Part shown: in pieces, positions 11,201 through 23,815 of the stretch
Numbering within the stretch: the first letter of the stretch is position 1
How the letters are laid out: the number at the start of each line of letters is the position of its first letter
From: Astrothelium macrocarpum
Lineage: Eukaryota; Ascomycota; Dothideomycetes; Trypetheliales; Trypetheliaceae
Assembly: GCA_021030915.1 (NCBI GenBank)
Contig: JAGEMR010000017.1
Span: 186,001-250,000, forward strand
DNA length: 64,000 nt
Reading direction: 5' to 3'
Translations under genes and position numbers: made by a program
Notes under the pieces: generated by a model
Database searches by the model: none
Told to the model about the DNA's origin: nothing
The model's input: only the letters and a program-made list of their open reading frames with translations

Positions 11201-12438
11201 TGTCCCCGGATTTTACTTTTCTTATCAACCTTAAGTCACCAATGACAGTGTGTGGTTAGAAGACTTTAGTTGGCAGAAATATACAAAATGAAAGCACGGA
11301 CTATCGTATCTTGCTCTTTTGAAAGTACAACAGAAACACAGCAGTCTATAACCTGACGTCTTCGATGAGTATGTCGAATTTTGCGAAGACTAGAAAGGGT
11401 CGATCAAGAACCATTGGTATTAAAAAGCCTTCGGAAACAATGATTACGATAGCTCATTGCGGTACGGCACAGCAGATCGGAATAAGCACTGCATTCGTGC
11501 GCGTCTTACAGAACTAATATGCAGCACAGACTGAATTTTCTTCACTTCTGATTAGCTCAAAGTACCCAGCCGGCGGGATACCAAGACCAGAGCTCATGTT
11601 GTGGCTGCATTAGATTGTCGGTGGCGGTAAAAGGAAGGCGGGAAAATGCGTCTTTCTGTTGCATTCCAACAGCAAGGGCCAGTTAAAAATCAGCGACTTT
11701 GCTTTCAGCAGAGCACTTGTACGCCACGAATTGGATTTGTTGTCAAGTATCCTTCCATATCACTATAACCAACAAGATTTACCTATATCTTAAATAGTTT
11801 CTCGGGAATATTTCTTAGAGCCGTGTAAGCCAACCTGAGCAAGCAACGAAGATTGAATGTGGAGGATTTTGTAATTCTTGGTTGATGGTTAATGTAGAAG
11901 GGTAATGTGGTATATACGCGAGGTACTTTATTGGATTCATACGCTAGCCAAATAAGCACTAGCGTATTGACTTATGCATGACTATCCCCAAAAAGTATCA
12001 AGACTTAGTTTCAATGAACTTGCAAGTTAAGCGTTACAAATACGCATTAAGTTTGCACAAAATGGAAATCTGGGTACATGTTGCGAAGTTCAAACTCGCT
12101 GCAACTGAATCGGGATGGTCCATAGAGAAGGGCGTCATCTACAGAGTCTGGTTTGGATCACAGAGCAATAGGTAGCACAAAATGCCATCAGCTTGGGAGT
12201 AGCGCAATACCCAGGCCTTAACTAAGGCGATAAATGGTACCGCTGCTTTTCTCCTAAAACAATTAAATTGGTTCTTGTTGTCTAAGTATTAGAATGGGTA
12301 TACTGAAAACACAATTGGAGAAGGACTGCGCCAGAGCGCTCAGGCGAGCACGTTCGATACCACCGATTGCTTCCAGCTACCTCTCTCGACAAATGAAAGT
12401 GTCATCATAATCTCGTAGTCTCAAATTCGTTGTTGCAT
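11201..12438. other. Intergenic, about 1.2 kb, nothing recognised
   Basis: Only short ORFs without recognisable content. This stretch lies between the thioesterase start and the 3' end of the choline-transporter-like gene. Confidence 0.45.
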
Positions 12439-14003
12439 TCAGGCCATGACAGCCTGCTGTACTTTAGGGTACCTCGACACCATCTGATCCCACAAATCGG
12501 GATGCTGTGTTCTCATTACGTCTGGATCCCATGCCATAGCCACGAAAATAGTATCGATACCGCTGGACAGAGGCGTCGTCATTGTATTGCACATTTGCAA
12601 TCCCACCACAAAGGCAAAAGCCACGATGACCGGTGTGAACTCGTTATTGTGATTGTAGGCAGGATGAGTGAAAACGACGTAGAGATAGGATAGAAGGCCA
12701 CAGAAGAAGGCAACGAAGAACCCGCCCATGCCGAAGACTGGGCCGATGAGACACTCATTGACGAGGGCGTCGATACCACGATCTTTGATCATCCTGCATC
12801 GTGCGTCAGCAAAGCGTACTTAATCTGAGGGGGCCGGTCGCGCCAAACTTACCGCCATGTGTCTTTAGCGGCCGGAATATATGCCTTGCCATAGAGCGCG
12901 ATATACGAGAAGGCATAGCGATTAATAAATTGGATAATCCAGTCAAGGAGGCCGAGAATACATTGTAGGATACAAAAGAAGATGGCGCCAACAATGTCTC
13001 CACTTTGCGCTTCGTTTTGTTGTGCAATTGAGCAGAGCTGTCGCAGGAAATTAATGATAGCAACGATCAGGCTGCCAAAGGATATAGAGCCAAAGCTGTA
13101 AGTCGCAGCTCGTCTAAAAGCACCTCGAGTTGGGCCTGTAGGTAGGGAGGTAGGGTAAAAGTACCAGGAACCATAGACCCCTGAGATAGTGGTATGTATG
13201 AAATTCTTGAGAAATTCTGTGATCCAGTATGCTGTAAAAGTGATGAAGACCAGGAGACCGATGACCTTTGCCGGAGAACAATCGCCTGCTCCAGAATGGC
13301 AGGCGGGATTCGCGCCAGGTTCGTATTTCACATACACAGCAACGAGAGTGATTGTGTACCAAGCCCCAAATGCAGCAGCGGCCAGTCCGCCCAATAAACT
13401 GACCAGATATACATGTCCGTAAGTCCTGGACACATCAATTGCTGTCTGGAGCATGAGAACGCTGAAAGGAATGCGCCGTCGCCAGCTAAGGAACGCGAAC
13501 ACGAAGAAGATGCTGAAAATCAGGAATACGATGCCGCCAGACCAGTAGTGTCTGGACAGCATGTAGATAGCTGATGCGAAGCCCCAAAGGATGTTGAGGA
13601 TGCCCGTGATCCAGATCAATTGTTTGGTGAAGAAGCGCGCTACCAGGACATATGCGTAACTCAAAACGAGGGCTGACCCTATGCAAAAAAGGAAGAGCAC
13701 GATTGTATTGGTATCGAGGCCAAAATCATTGTGGCTATCGTAAATGCCTCCACCATTGAATCCCTTGGTCGCAGCGTAGCCTTGGATTGAAATGCCCGAC
13801 ACGGCAACAAAGCCAGCGAAGAAAATGAGGAAGAGGATCCCGGCCCAAACATCGTTGAACTTCGGACGCGCCACCTGAAAGGTCTGCGCGAAGGTGGCTT
13901 TCTCGTTATTCTCCATTCTGATCGGGTCTAGGTCGTCGAGGAGCCGATTATTGTCAGGGTAGATGTGAGTGTTGACGGAGTAAGGACCGTTAAGCGCGGC
14001 CAT
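12439..14003 (-). CDS. PNS1: Choline transporter-like protein, PNS1/CTL family
   Basis: Two exons (14003-12853 and 12793-12439) joined across a 59-bp intron with GTAAGT donor give 501 aa, close to the usual length of fungal PNS1. The soluble N terminus is short. Residues from VWAGILFLIFFAGFVAVSG onward form about ten hydrophobic segments. C-terminal markers of the Choline_transpo family (PF04515) are present: FLKNFIHTTISGVYGSWYF, GSISFGSLIVAIINFLRQ, and after the splice DRGIDALVNECLIGPVFGMGG. The protein should sit in the plasma membrane. Transport of choline in fungi is assigned by family and is not proven for PNS1 itself. Confidence 0.9.
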
Positions 14004-16031
14004 TCTTTAAGCGTGTTTCCCTGCACTGCCAAGCGTGTTCCCCACGTTTCTATGTTGCACTGACCGATTCGCGATTCACGACTCAGATTAAATCCTGAAG
14101 AAATTGATTATATTAAGAAGAGAAAATTAGAGAGTTCCTGGCTGGAGGACGCCAGCGCCCTACGAGCTAAAAGAGCAGCGAATTGCGAAAATTTAATGTG
14201 AAAGAAAGGAATGTTCAGGCCATTCATCAGCGTGTTGTTTTCACGTCCTGTTGTATTCTGATGTCATTGCTAGTCATCGTGGCTTGATCAAAGTTCTGAC
14301 ACTGCACGGATGCTGCATGCCTTTAGAGATCTGATCTGCATGGCCATGAGTCAGTGGCTTCGGAACTACCGACGGAGAATAAAATTATTTCGAGGCTCGA
14401 CTTTTCACGTTCTCCGCAGGTAAAAAATCTATGTGCTAATTGTTGCATATGCTTTATATAGCCTTTGGACTTGCCTGCACGACTTTTCATGGCATAATGT
14501 CAGCTGTTTCTAACCACAAGTGGTACTAAAAAAAGAGAATGCTACGTGCAAGCCTAAGTGCATTGAGTATGCCTTACGCAAACACAACTTCATTCTAAAG
14601 GAGGCCCGACAGTCAATCAATCAGCTTATGATGCATCTCATCCACTGTCGTCCCAGCATACAGAACAGCATGTCGATTTCAGCGTTCGTTCTGAAGTATA
14701 ACCGAGAATCCTTTATCGTGTTTCCCAAGCCAACAACTAGGATCCGAGAACTGGATAATATAATCGATCTATATAAGGTACCAAAAGAATGCTTACATCA
14801 ACTCTCTCATCCTCTGCCGCCTATCAAATTGATTTCCACTCAGTGAGGCTGCTTCCGCACTCGCACGATTCTTAAATAGTGCTCTCTACTTCCTTTGCTC
14901 TCCAAGTCACTGAGGCTATTCCCCATATCACTTTGTGAATTTTTCGGTGTGTTGACTGCCATTTTCGTCAGGGCATCTTTGGAGTTCAGCTTAAATGGGA
15001 TCAAGGCTCCTCTTCACCGCAGATCATCAAGACTGAGGAAGCCAGATTGCAATGCTTCAAGGAATGGTCGCGGGTACTAAGCACAGGTTGCTACAATCTC
15101 CGGGCATTGAATGGCTTCCGTGCGGATTACGACTGGCCATGAATGTAGAATCGGGTGAGGCGTGTCGTAGAGACGATTCCAGTAAACGAGCTTGCTGATA
15201 GATGTAGTAATAGGTCTAATTCCCTGTTAATCAAGTCAGAGCTTTTCTTGAACTTCAGATCCACTCACACAACCCGGAACGAGAACGCAAACATGACTAT
15301 TGCCTTTTTTTAAGAGTTGTCTGCACTCTGAAGACGACTAACAAAGACAGGAAGATCAGACCCATGTTCGTTACGCATAAGCAATTTCGAAGAAATCCCG
15401 GAAAGAACGCTAAACCGAGAAGTCAGTATGACTAATCCCCCTCATTTAAACTTGATGGAATCTGTCAGAACAAGTATTGGTGAGGTAGATCCACGCATCC
15501 AGCGAGCGACACATGAATGTATTTGCGAAGATTGCAGCGGGTCCCCAGATAGACACCAAAGTTCCCAAACCGATCATGATCCATTGGTGTCGAGGATACG
15601 GCATAAGGAGTTAGCTCAAGGCCAGCGCGGGAATGTCTGCAAAGCACAAGCTGAGAGCAAATAGAAAGTTGGCAGCGTTTAGCATTACGATATGCTATAG
15701 TATTGATCTCTTTGAGGCGCTCACAGTTTCAGCCTGCTGTGCCCCAAACGAAAGGCTCACGATGCCGCCGGCCAGTCCAATCTGTTGTAGGCGCATGGCT
15801 GTGGCATGTCTTGAAGAGGTTTTACTATTGCAAGTCTGGCAAATTGAAAGGCTAACAGTAAGATGCTTGGTGGATGTTAATCCTCCAAGGACTGGCGCTG
15901 CTGGAAGGTAGGGGATGATATGAGAAAAGAGAAACCTATCTGGGAATAAGCTTAATAAAGGGGTTTCAATACAAACAGAATCCAGCCTTTTCGCCTTCTT
16001 CGCCTTCTTCGCCTTCTAAACACATGACAGG
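14004..16031. other. Intergenic, about 2 kb, possible decayed coding fragment
   Basis: Most of the stretch shows nothing. On the minus strand between about 15800 and 15400 broken readings are hydrophobic: one begins MRLQQIGLAGGIVSLSFGAQ, another contains GLGTLVSIWGPAAIFANTF, and one further on LLGLAFFPGFLRNCLC. They lie in different frames separated by stops, so this may be a small gene with several introns or a decayed membrane-protein gene. I could not build a model. A short CGCCTTCTT repeat (three copies) at 15990-16017 lies just beyond the stop of the next gene. Confidence 0.3.
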
Positions 16032-19000
16032 CTATTGAAAAGATAAGACTTCCATAATTTCCATCTCTGGAAGTCCCTCGTCTAGTTCTTCACAATCATT
16101 CTGTTCGATTCGACGCCCTGATCCTGACAAATTTGCTTCGTTTCCATCCGGACGGTGCTGTTGTTCATCACATGCCTCCATTTGTGGGACCGCCTGTGGT
16201 ATCTTGTCCAGTCCGTCTGTTGTTCTATTGAAAAGTTCCAATGAGATAACATCTAGCATGTCCATGTTTTCGTACTTTGTTGGGAATAATTGTACGGATT
16301 GTCTTTTCAGGTGTCGATCGAAGATCCAAAAAAAATAATCCTCATCCAGGTGCCAGTTCTTTCTGTCCCATATCGAGAAAGTCTTACTGGACTGCGGAAG
16401 AAAGCGGTCGATCTTGTCCCACCAGTCGCTCCAGAACAACTCAATTGGCCCAGGGCGTGCGATTTGATGTTGGTCGTAAGCTTCCATGATGAGCTCAAGC
16501 TGCTCGAGTGCGAAGCGATCTTCAGATTGCAATTCGGCGCGCTCCGTCACGCCACATTCCGTCTTACCGCTTCCGGGGCGTATGCAACAAGTATGGGCCA
16601 TGTCCAGTCGATGGAATATCTCCAGTCTACACATTTCTCGATGGAGCGTTTGTAAGGCTTTCGGGGCTGGTCGGAATGCGTTGAGCCACAAGTCCATTGC
16701 TTCATGACGACTTGAGTCTTGAAGGCTCTTCCTCCCATATTCTTCGCATCCGCTCACAAATATTTTGATTGGTAAACATCCATTGGACGAACAGTGACAT
16801 TCGCAAGCGTCTGGTTCGACTTCCTGATCGAGCAGTGACGAATTTGACAATAAGTTTATGACCCTATTCATGACTTCGTTGCTGACTTTATTTGCAATTC
16901 TGTGCAGATAAGACCACGAGTGCTGCGAATTTTTGAACTGAATTCCTTTCCTCGCGAGCCAGGTGGTTCGTTCAAACTCAGACAACTTCCAGGAATCGTC
17001 ATCATTCCTATAGATTTCGCCAAGATCTACGTGGTCAAGCTTGTGGAAACCGGCTTGATACAAGGCTTCCATGTACGCCTGTGACAAGCCCGGCAGATGA
17101 TAGATGGTACGCTGGGTCCCAGGCCAGAGAGACGGAGGTACCGGCACATTTTTGCTTAACAATGCCTGATAAACTGGAAAAGCAGAGGTATCCAACGGAT
17201 TCTCGCCTAGAAATCCTAGGGTGCGTTGCTCCTCAAGACTCAGATGTAATTTTGCCAGCCTTTGGAGCCTGATCCGGCGGTCACGAAAGGCATTTACGAC
17301 GCAGGGAATAACCTCGGGATTCTCTGAAGTCCAAAATCCACCAAATCGAAGACTCACTGCCTGAAGTATACCATCGGGCGGTAAAATACCGGGCGATAAT
17401 AGCGGTCGACCGACAACGGGCCTATAAACGGCATAATCACCGATGGTCGGTAGACTAAAAAGCGAACAATCGCTATCAAGAAGGAGATTAAGTGACTCTA
17501 GGTCCAGCATAGCAACGGCTCGATCTAGAGCAAAATATCCATTTGCGCCGGCTTTGAGAAGTGCTTTCACTCCCACTTGCCATCCTACGGCACATTCCAG
17601 TGGAGTTGATGGCGTAATAACCAAGTCCAAATTGACTTTCGAATAGCGTGAAGTGATATCCAGAATGTCTTCAGAGGACGGCCATGGGTTTTGATACGAA
17701 AGAATGCCCGCTGTGAAGGCGCGAAACAGTCTTTGTCCGTTCGGAGTAGTATGCAAGGCCAGAAGCTTTTCGGTCTGGACCTTTGACCGCTGCAGAATTG
17801 CAACTTCCAACGGCCCGAAACCAATAGCTATAAAAGTTAGCAAAGATACCATCGGCACCGGGAGTCAGGCGTGATAACCTTCTTCGTACTCGGGATACTG
17901 TCCTAGGATTGGCTGGATGATTTCAATATCTTTCCAACCGCGTCTCCAAAAGTAGCCTTCAAAGTCATCCGATGCGCAACAACCTGCTTGTATGAGATGA
18001 ACAGCTGGCTGAAACTTTTCATAAAAATTGTCTGTTGGACATAAAACAGAATTTACTGCATCGTCTGTTGCAGACATGGATTGATGAAATTCTCTCAGTC
18101 GCTTGTGAGGCATCTTGGCGTCCTTGTCGACACCATACTGTATCAGGGTGTTCACCATGCACGGAAACACCGTGTTCAGGTGTCCGGGGTCTGATGTCTT
18201 TAGGTCTGAATACCTTAGGTCGGTTGCCAGCTTTGTAACGTCCTAAATAATGCAGTAATGTTACGTCAAACCTTATCCCCTTTATTCTAGAGAAACATGG
18301 CAATAAAGACTGACCAACAGTAACGTGTTGCCTTCCACATCTTTCGAGGCTGCAAATGACGGTTCTCGAGCCAACAGTTTTAATAGCTTGTTAAAGAGTT
18401 CGAGGACATTTGTGATATCCCGTCCCACTTCTTCTCCTGTTCCGATCTCCAGGATATAATTATAACGATCGATCAATGCAAAAGCTGGCGAGCGGCTTCG
18501 GTCGACGGTGCCATAAAATCGCAAATTTGCGGAGAATGAGTTGCCTCCGGCACCAAAATTAGCATCGAATGTCAGCTCGATTGCAGCTGATACAACAAGA
18601 GCTAATGGTAAGCGATCTCAAATCGCTTTCTTGATCTTGAACGAGCGAACAACGGACATGTCGGTAGATGCACGACACGGCCCTTGTTCGACACGCTTAA
18701 TGGACCTACCTTCCACTGAGTTGGCAAGGTCTTGGTGTGTCCACGGCAAAGGCATTGTGACGATGGCAACGGATATCCTTGGCTCTTCCAAGACCGTGTT
18801 GCATTTAGAGGTCTATATGATCTAGACTCTTGGCAGACGTCCGCAAGGGCTCCTGGTTTGGAAGCCAGATTGTAAACGGCTTCCCTCATTTGCTCCACAG
18901 AGGAAATAAGTTGGACAACATCAGATCCAGCCAGGGAACCGCAAGATCTAATAACGGTATCTGGGCTGTTGAGACTCTCTAAAACGCGTTCAGATAAACC

Positions 19001-19765
19001 AGATATTGCACCCATTTTTGCGACTGAGGCTTGCTCGTAGCGATCTATTCTTTGTTCAATCAGTCGGCACTGATTAGAATTTTGGTCCGACAGATGTTGG
19101 AGGCGAGTCTTCACTGGCTCATGAGTCTGCCTGCTTTGAACGAGTGATTCTGTAATGCCTCGGTCGATGTCTTGATGCTCACGAGCGCTCTGGCGTGACA
19201 ACTTCAGAATTCGTTGGTCGACCAGTTGATGCTGTTGGGTGCTTTGCATGGATGATTCGCGAATCCGTTCCTCTATCAATCGATGCTCCATGCTACCATG
19301 ATCTTTCAGCTTCTCGATGGCTGTAATAGAATTGGCAGCCATTAAAGCATTAACAGAAGTCTCGGCTGCCTTGATTCTTGTGGAGATTGTGGATAGATTA
19401 CCAGATTGGCGGAGAAACGATATAGCTTTCCGTGCTTTCTGTAAGGCGCCATCGCTCGCATCAAGCTGAAGAGGCCGTAGCTGTTTCTCAAGCTCTAGGC
19501 AGAGTTCTTTCGCGATATTGATACTGTCCTCAATTGCCCGCAGCTCTACAAGGGTGACAACGTCGGTTGATACGCCACGTAGTGCTCGTTCAATCGTACT
19601 AAAGGTCTGCTGCAGATTCTCCAGATCGTTTGTGGCTACCAAAACATCTCTTGGGGCTTTTTTAAGTCTAGCAAAATACCTAACAGTGGCAAGGCTGGAT
19701 TCCAAGGCAGCATCTCCTAGCTGTAAAGCGGCAGCTACAGCGCCCAACGCTTCCAGACCGGACAT
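16032..19765 (-). pseudogene. Fungal N-terminal-domain (Helo/STAND-type) large protein, frameshifted
   Basis: Four coding blocks: 19765-18602, about 18601-18315, 18242-17879 and 17827-16032. The two clear introns are 72 and 51 bp, the second with branch GCTAAC; together the blocks encode about 1200 aa. The N terminus MSGLEALGAVAAALQLGDAA resembles the fungal N-terminal domain found before NACHT or ankyrin regions, and a helical region with repeated R-I-x-E motifs follows. A middle block has a CPL motif and GAGGNSFSANLRFYG and SPAFALID, typical of these proteins. The last exon holds ankyrin-like units such as PLEVAILQRSKVQTEKLLAL and LECAVGWQVGVKALLKAGAN. Between FEIAY and the next block the frame shifts as if one base were missing near 18602-18608, and no splice pair I tried repairs it. 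It is therefore a recent pseudogene, an assembly error or an unusual splice. Confidence 0.65.
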
Positions 19766-20759
19766 TTCGAAGCCGAGAGTTGTTCACAAAGGTAATAGCG
19801 CGAGTCAAAGTGCCATTTGGGAAAGGGATTCCACTTTAGGTAGCGAAACAAGGACGAAGAGCCGAAAGACATTGCATACGCTGTTGGAGCTTCGCGGCCT
19901 TCCAGCCTCGCATGCAATATTGGACTGAACATGCAGGCACTGCCACGAGACACAATTGATTGGTTGAAGAGCGCATCGGTCCATCTGGCTTTCATTGCAG
20001 CCATGATAAATTCTCCAGTAGAACGAGACTTCAGAGGCGTCTCAATCCAACTCCCCCGACCTTCTTCACTAGCTTCATTTACTACCTCTTTACTTGTTGC
20101 TTCATCTTGACCGTTGTCTGAATACCATTTGAATCCACTCAACACATCTAGTTGTTGGATCTCTTCATGAGTTCACGTATAGCAAGTCCGAAGCCAGCGC
20201 GACTACACTGCACCCATGAGCCTGGCAGCCGGCGCAGAGAGTGAGGTAGCTTCGGCGAGGCAAGGAGATGATGCCTTAGCCAAACTTGCTATACCTTTTT
20301 GAGACTAGTGAAATATGAGACGCACATCACCAATCTTCTTGAGCTAATTCTAAAATGGCCAGTATTTGTCGTCCCCTTTAGGTTTCTCTTCGTTCCTTTT
20401 TCTCTTAAGTGTTGTGTTTTTTGAATTCCGTCCTTCGAATGCACCGTACCACATATGTCTGTATCGTCTAAACCGAATGTGCTTCATGCGTCTAGCACTT
20501 TGGCCCGTGTACGGATCAAACTATCTTGCACCACGAGAGCTGGTCGCATTCTCCGCTTACGATGATAGTAGGATCACACTTGTGGCTTTGCCCACGTGAA
20601 TTTAGCTTTGTCATCTTGTCTCCCGCCGCAACTTAAAATCAACAACACGCAATTCTCTTTTCTTTTCCCCGGAGCTAGTGTAAGGAAAAGTTTTTAAGTT
20701 TGGTGATCCACCAAAGCTCTCAATTGCTTGTGAATATCATATTAGTATCTCGTACCAAT
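19766..20759. other. Intergenic between divergent genes
   Basis: This is about 1 kb between the start of the minus-strand large protein and the start of the plus-strand kinase. A minus-strand ORF (19735-20145) overlaps the left gene's 5' end; it has no recognisable domain and could be leader sequence. Otherwise nothing is seen. Confidence 0.4.
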
Positions 20760-22091
20760 ATGTCATGTACTTCTTCGGTCAAGCAGATCCCTCTCTCCTT
20801 CGACAACGATGACTCTGAAATTTCTGCCTCCAAAATAGTCTATGCACTCTACCCAGAATGGGAATGTGACTTTCGTCCGCTTCAGTTTAAGAGTTTTACC
20901 GAAGGCATCACCAACAATGTAAGTCTTTCCGATTCACGTCACTTACTCGTCGTGCTATGCGCAGCTTCATCTGCCAGCTCAATATGCCCTATCTCGTTCG
21001 TCAGAAATGGCAATCCTTTGATGGCCAGATAGATGCTCAAAATCTCTCACGGCCCTGAGGATGCTCTCGTTCTCCGCTCATTCGGCACTAGGGCTGCCCC
21101 ATTGACCTCTCGGCCCCGTGAAATTGCTACACATGCCCTCTTCGCCTCATACAATCTCGCTCCTTCTCTCCTTGCTCGCTTCAACAATGGCCTCATCTAC
21201 CGCTTTACCCCAGGCCGGCCCTGTAGTCCCGGAGATCTGGGGCAGGAGAGAATCTGGAGGGGTGTTGCAAGGACCTTAGGTAAATGGCACGCGGTTCTTC
21301 CTATGAGAGTAGCTGGCACAAGGTCGGCAGGGTCGAGGAAAGGCGGGCGAGAGCCAAAAGAAAGAGAAGAGAATGCAGGGATTGGAAAAGAACTTATGGC
21401 AGAATTGCAGAGAGAGGAGCCGCCGGGAGATATATGGGCTGTGATGAGGATTTGGGCAAGCCGGATTCCAGAGAACGATGAAGAAGGTAAACAAGTCAAA
21501 AAGGTGATGGAAGACGAAGTTGAGTACGCATTTCAGAAACTCGGGCGTGAAGAGGGCCTCGGAGGGCAGAAGCTGGTTATGGGGCATTGCGATTTGTTGT
21601 CAGGCAATGTCTTGGTGCAGAACCCGGATGAGAAGGGAGATGCGGCAGACATACAGTTGATTGACTATGAATACAGCGTGGCATGCAACCCGGCGTTTGA
21701 CATTGCGCTACATTTCGGTGAATGGCCTGGCTTCGACTGCAATTATGATAGAGTTCCCGATCCACACACTCGTGAGGAGTTCGTGCGTGAATACGTGCGT
21801 TCTTGGCGCCAGCACAGAGAATGGCCTACACAGACTTCACATACAGAAGCTAAGGATGTAAAGCAGATGAGCTATCTCGTTGACGTATTCCGAGGGCTGC
21901 CTGGCTTATGGTTTGGACTGTGGGGTCTGGTACAGGCCGAGGACTCCAGCGACGAGTTCGATTATCGAGGATACGCGAAGGCGCGGCTTGGGGAATACTG
22001 GGCTTGGAAGGGTGTAGAACCATCTTTGGCTGTGGGTAAAGCGACTGCAGACTCACAACTTAGGGAAGAACGTTGGTTCGGCAAACGGTGA
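20760..22091 (+). CDS. EKI1: Ethanolamine kinase
   Basis: Two exons, 20760-20918 and 21033-22091, joined over a 114-bp intron, give 405 aa. The join produces FTEGITN followed by NMLKISHG, matching the F-T-(D/E)-G-I-T-N signature at the start of eukaryotic ethanolamine kinases. RFNNGLIYRFTPGRPCSPGDL matches the next conserved block. Brenner's motif is HCDLLSGN (H238, D240, N245) and the metal-binding Asp is in LIDYEYS (D264), followed by PAFDIALHFGEWPGFDCNY. All key residues are present. The enzyme phosphorylates ethanolamine, and perhaps choline, in the CDP-ethanolamine branch of phospholipid synthesis, in the cytosol. The start at MSCTSSVKQ is the first suitable ATG in frame. Confidence 0.9.
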
Positions 22092-22937
22092 ACTGTGATA
22101 TTTACCTGGAATCAAACTTCAGTATTGCCAAGTTCCCAAAGCTTGCTCGAGATCATGTTTGGATGAGAGTGTACAGCGAAGAAGAATTGAACGTACATGA
22201 TTTGGCTATCTAAAGATCATCTACTGCAGCGAATTCCTCTCATAGGCCATGTCCCTAGTGCCACCGTAGTCCACGAGACTTCCTCAACAGTCTTCCTTTC
22301 CGCGTTAACGAAGCCGAAGCACCTAGTGTAGTAGCCGGAGAACCTTGGGTCAGTATCAATCTTGCATCTTGTGATTGGGGACCACGTGGTTGAGTACTTG
22401 CTGAAACAAGATGACTTTGACGAAAGGGACAATACATACCGCACTTACCTGATTGAGCTCGCATTAGTTTCCCCGACCCCGCAGCACATTAGCTATTGGT
22501 TAGTCTTTGGGCTGCGAGGCCAGGTACTAAAGCCACCAGGCCGCGTCAAGGCTCAAGCTCATGCTGGTGGGACGGCACCAAAAAGGTACCGCCGGCGAGC
22601 CGGTGCTGAGGAAACTGTGGACTAGCCGACAGCTGTCAAGCACGAGCTCACCGCGAGGTTTTCTTCGTAAAACCAGGAAAACCGGAGAAGTGAGTGGGGA
22701 GTGACCTGTGGACAAGCCGTCAGGTGTGCACCGCAGCCCTTCTCGGGGGGTTGAATAAGGCACACCCCCAAAGCCCCGGAAGCGTCACCAGATAGGACCA
22801 AGCGTAAGCTGTTAGCCGTCATGGTGCGCTTTCCGTACCTCAAATCCCCGGAGACCCAGCAGAGAGGACCTGGCAAAGCCGTGGGTCGTGCATACTGGGC
22901 CTTCCTCCCTCTTCCCACCGCCCCCACCGGCCCCACC
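22092..22937. other. GC-rich intergenic stretch
   Basis: No gene recognised. From about 22440 the base composition becomes GC-rich compared with the flanks and leads into the minisatellite. The change in composition suggests inserted or repeat-derived DNA, but I see no transposase or reverse transcriptase. Confidence 0.4.
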
Positions 22938-23395
22938 GGGGCCAGGATGCTGGAGGACGAAGCATCAAGAAAGGAAAAGGCGGAAAAAAGAGGCACGCGA
23001 TCCGAAGATCGGTGCTAGGGCCAGAGATGCTGGAGGACGGAGCACCTGGAAGTGAAGGCGGGCGGAAAGAAGAGGCACGCGACACAGTGGTCGGTGCTAG
23101 GGCCAAGGTGCTGGAGGACGAGCACCTGGAAGTGAGGAGGGCGAAAAGAGGAGGCACGCGACACGGTCGTCGGTGCTAGGGCCAGAGGTGCTGGAGGGCC
23201 GAGCACCTGGAAATGAGGAGGGCGGAATGAAAACGCACCAACCCGAGGGGAGACGCTAGCGCCAGAGGTGCTTGAGGGCGAGTACCTGGAAATGAGGTGG
23301 TCGGAAAGAGGAGGCACGCGACCCGAGGGTCGGTGCTGAGGCCAGAGGTGCTAGAGGTCGAAGCACCTGGGAAAAGAGGTGGTCGGAGGGAGCTG
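22938..23395. repeat. 80-bp minisatellite, about five units
   Basis: Tandem units each carry GGTGCTAGGGCCAGAGGTGC, then GAG-CACCTGGAA-TGAGG and AGAGGAGGCACGCGAC. GGTGCTAG-like anchors lie at 23011, 23093, 23172, 23252 and 23332, giving periods of 82, 79, 80 and 80 bp. The period is not a multiple of three, so long open frames across it are by-products of composition and not a conserved protein repeat. Confidence 0.8.
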
Positions 23396-23444
23396 CGCCA
23401 CCATCTGGTGGTCTAGCAGCAGAAGACTGTGAAGAAAGAGTTAG

Positions 23445-23815
23445 CCATAGGCATGACTGGGGGTAACCAAGGCGCAGGATGAAGGGTTTTGGAAAAAGCA
23501 AAAAAATGTGGAAGCTTGGGTGCAGAAACAGGAAAGACAGCTGACAGATACAATTGCAATTGGGGGGCACCAAAGAAAAGGATGATGGGTTCAAGAAAGG
23601 ACAGGAACAAGGTAAAAACTTGGGCAGAAATGACAGACATGACTGCCAAACAAATACGATTGAGGGGTGCCAGACTGGAGAAGAAAGAATTTTGGGAACG
23701 ACGAGAAAAGACATCAGGATTTGAAGAGAAGCGACAGTATGGTGAGGAAGTGCAAATGTGATTGGGGGGTGCTTGGATGGCAAAACAAAAGTAAACAAAA
23801 GAGATCAAAACTTAC
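23445..23815. repeat. 101-bp diverged tandem repeat, four units
   Basis: Units start near 23452, 23555, 23656 and 23758 and share a G-rich anchor (ATTGGGGGGTGC and variants) followed by an A-rich tail. Units 1 and 2 also share CTTGGG-GCAGAAA and a GACAG run. On the minus strand the array lies directly after a GTAAGT donor and before CTTTCTTCACAG near 23412-23423, so it is probably intronic in the adjoining gene. Confidence 0.6.

Noticed and set aside
22938..23395. Open frames through the 80-bp minisatellite as a repeat protein
   Set aside because: The unit length is not a multiple of three, so each copy is read in a different frame.
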